Both the position numbers and the translations under genes were made by a program. From positions 1 through 5,174 of the forward strand of contig JALWKG010000137.1 of assembly GCA_027081565.1 (NCBI GenBank): a stretch of 5,174 nucleotides of DNA. The letters are read 5' to 3'. How positions within the stretch are numbered: position 1 is the first letter of the stretch; every line of letters begins with the position of its first letter. This DNA comes from Helicobacteraceae bacterium (GTDB lineage Bacteria; Campylobacterota; Campylobacteria; Campylobacterales; Sulfurimonadaceae). The notes under the pieces are model-generated. The model did not search any database. It was not told where the DNA came from and saw only the letters and a program-made list of their open reading frames with translations. Positions 5,167 through 5,174 of this stretch are shown here, in pieces.

Positions 5167-5174
5167 GGAGTATT

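Noticed and set aside
1..5174. CRISPR arrays, tRNA or rRNA genes
   Set aside because: No regularly spaced repeats and no cloverleaf-like or rRNA-like sequence were seen on either strand.

Overview
The window looks like chromosomal DNA of a Campylobacterota (epsilonproteobacterial) organism of the Sulfurimonas/Sulfurovum type. This rests on moderately AT-rich, tightly packed genes, overlapping starts and stops, weak -35 boxes with clear -10 boxes, and the style of the QueC and GMC proteins. The genus is an inference. Every intact gene is on the + strand.

Region 1 (1-423) has no intact gene. It holds the tail of a truncated frame (2-94, possibly transposase debris). It also holds a striking relic at 212-350, where the first ~20 codons and last ~28 codons of a large Eco57I-like (type IIG) restriction-modification gene sit side by side in different frames. 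The relic still has a consensus -10 box and a ribosome binding site.

Region 2 (424-1770) is a very AT-rich, three-gene overlapping cassette. It encodes an unrecognised 191-aa protein, a zeta-toxin-like P-loop kinase, and a 76-aa protein that is the best antitoxin candidate. With Region 1 it resembles a decayed defence island.

Region 3 (1771-4306) is more GC-rich and metabolic. After an 8-bp inverted repeat and an extended -10 box placed so that the mRNA may be leaderless comes a Tat-signal small subunit of the gluconate-2-dehydrogenase subunit 3 family. It is followed by its FAD-dependent GMC-family large subunit (4-nt overlap) and a 92-aa protein with a C-terminal J domain (8-nt overlap). 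The small subunit probably carries the signal-less large subunit across the membrane folded. No cytochrome c partner is in view. The large subunit has a three-cysteine motif reminiscent of the [3Fe-4S] site of bacterial FAD-glucose dehydrogenases, yet seems to lack the usual GMC active-site His and Asn.

Region 4 (4306-5174) has a possible tiny membrane protein (perhaps frameshifted at a T6-G run), an intact queC for 7-deazaguanine (queuosine precursor) synthesis, and a hairpin terminator. The most second-look-worthy items are the restriction-modification relic, the toxin cassette with its unnamed partners, the atypical GMC active site, and the putative leaderless start.
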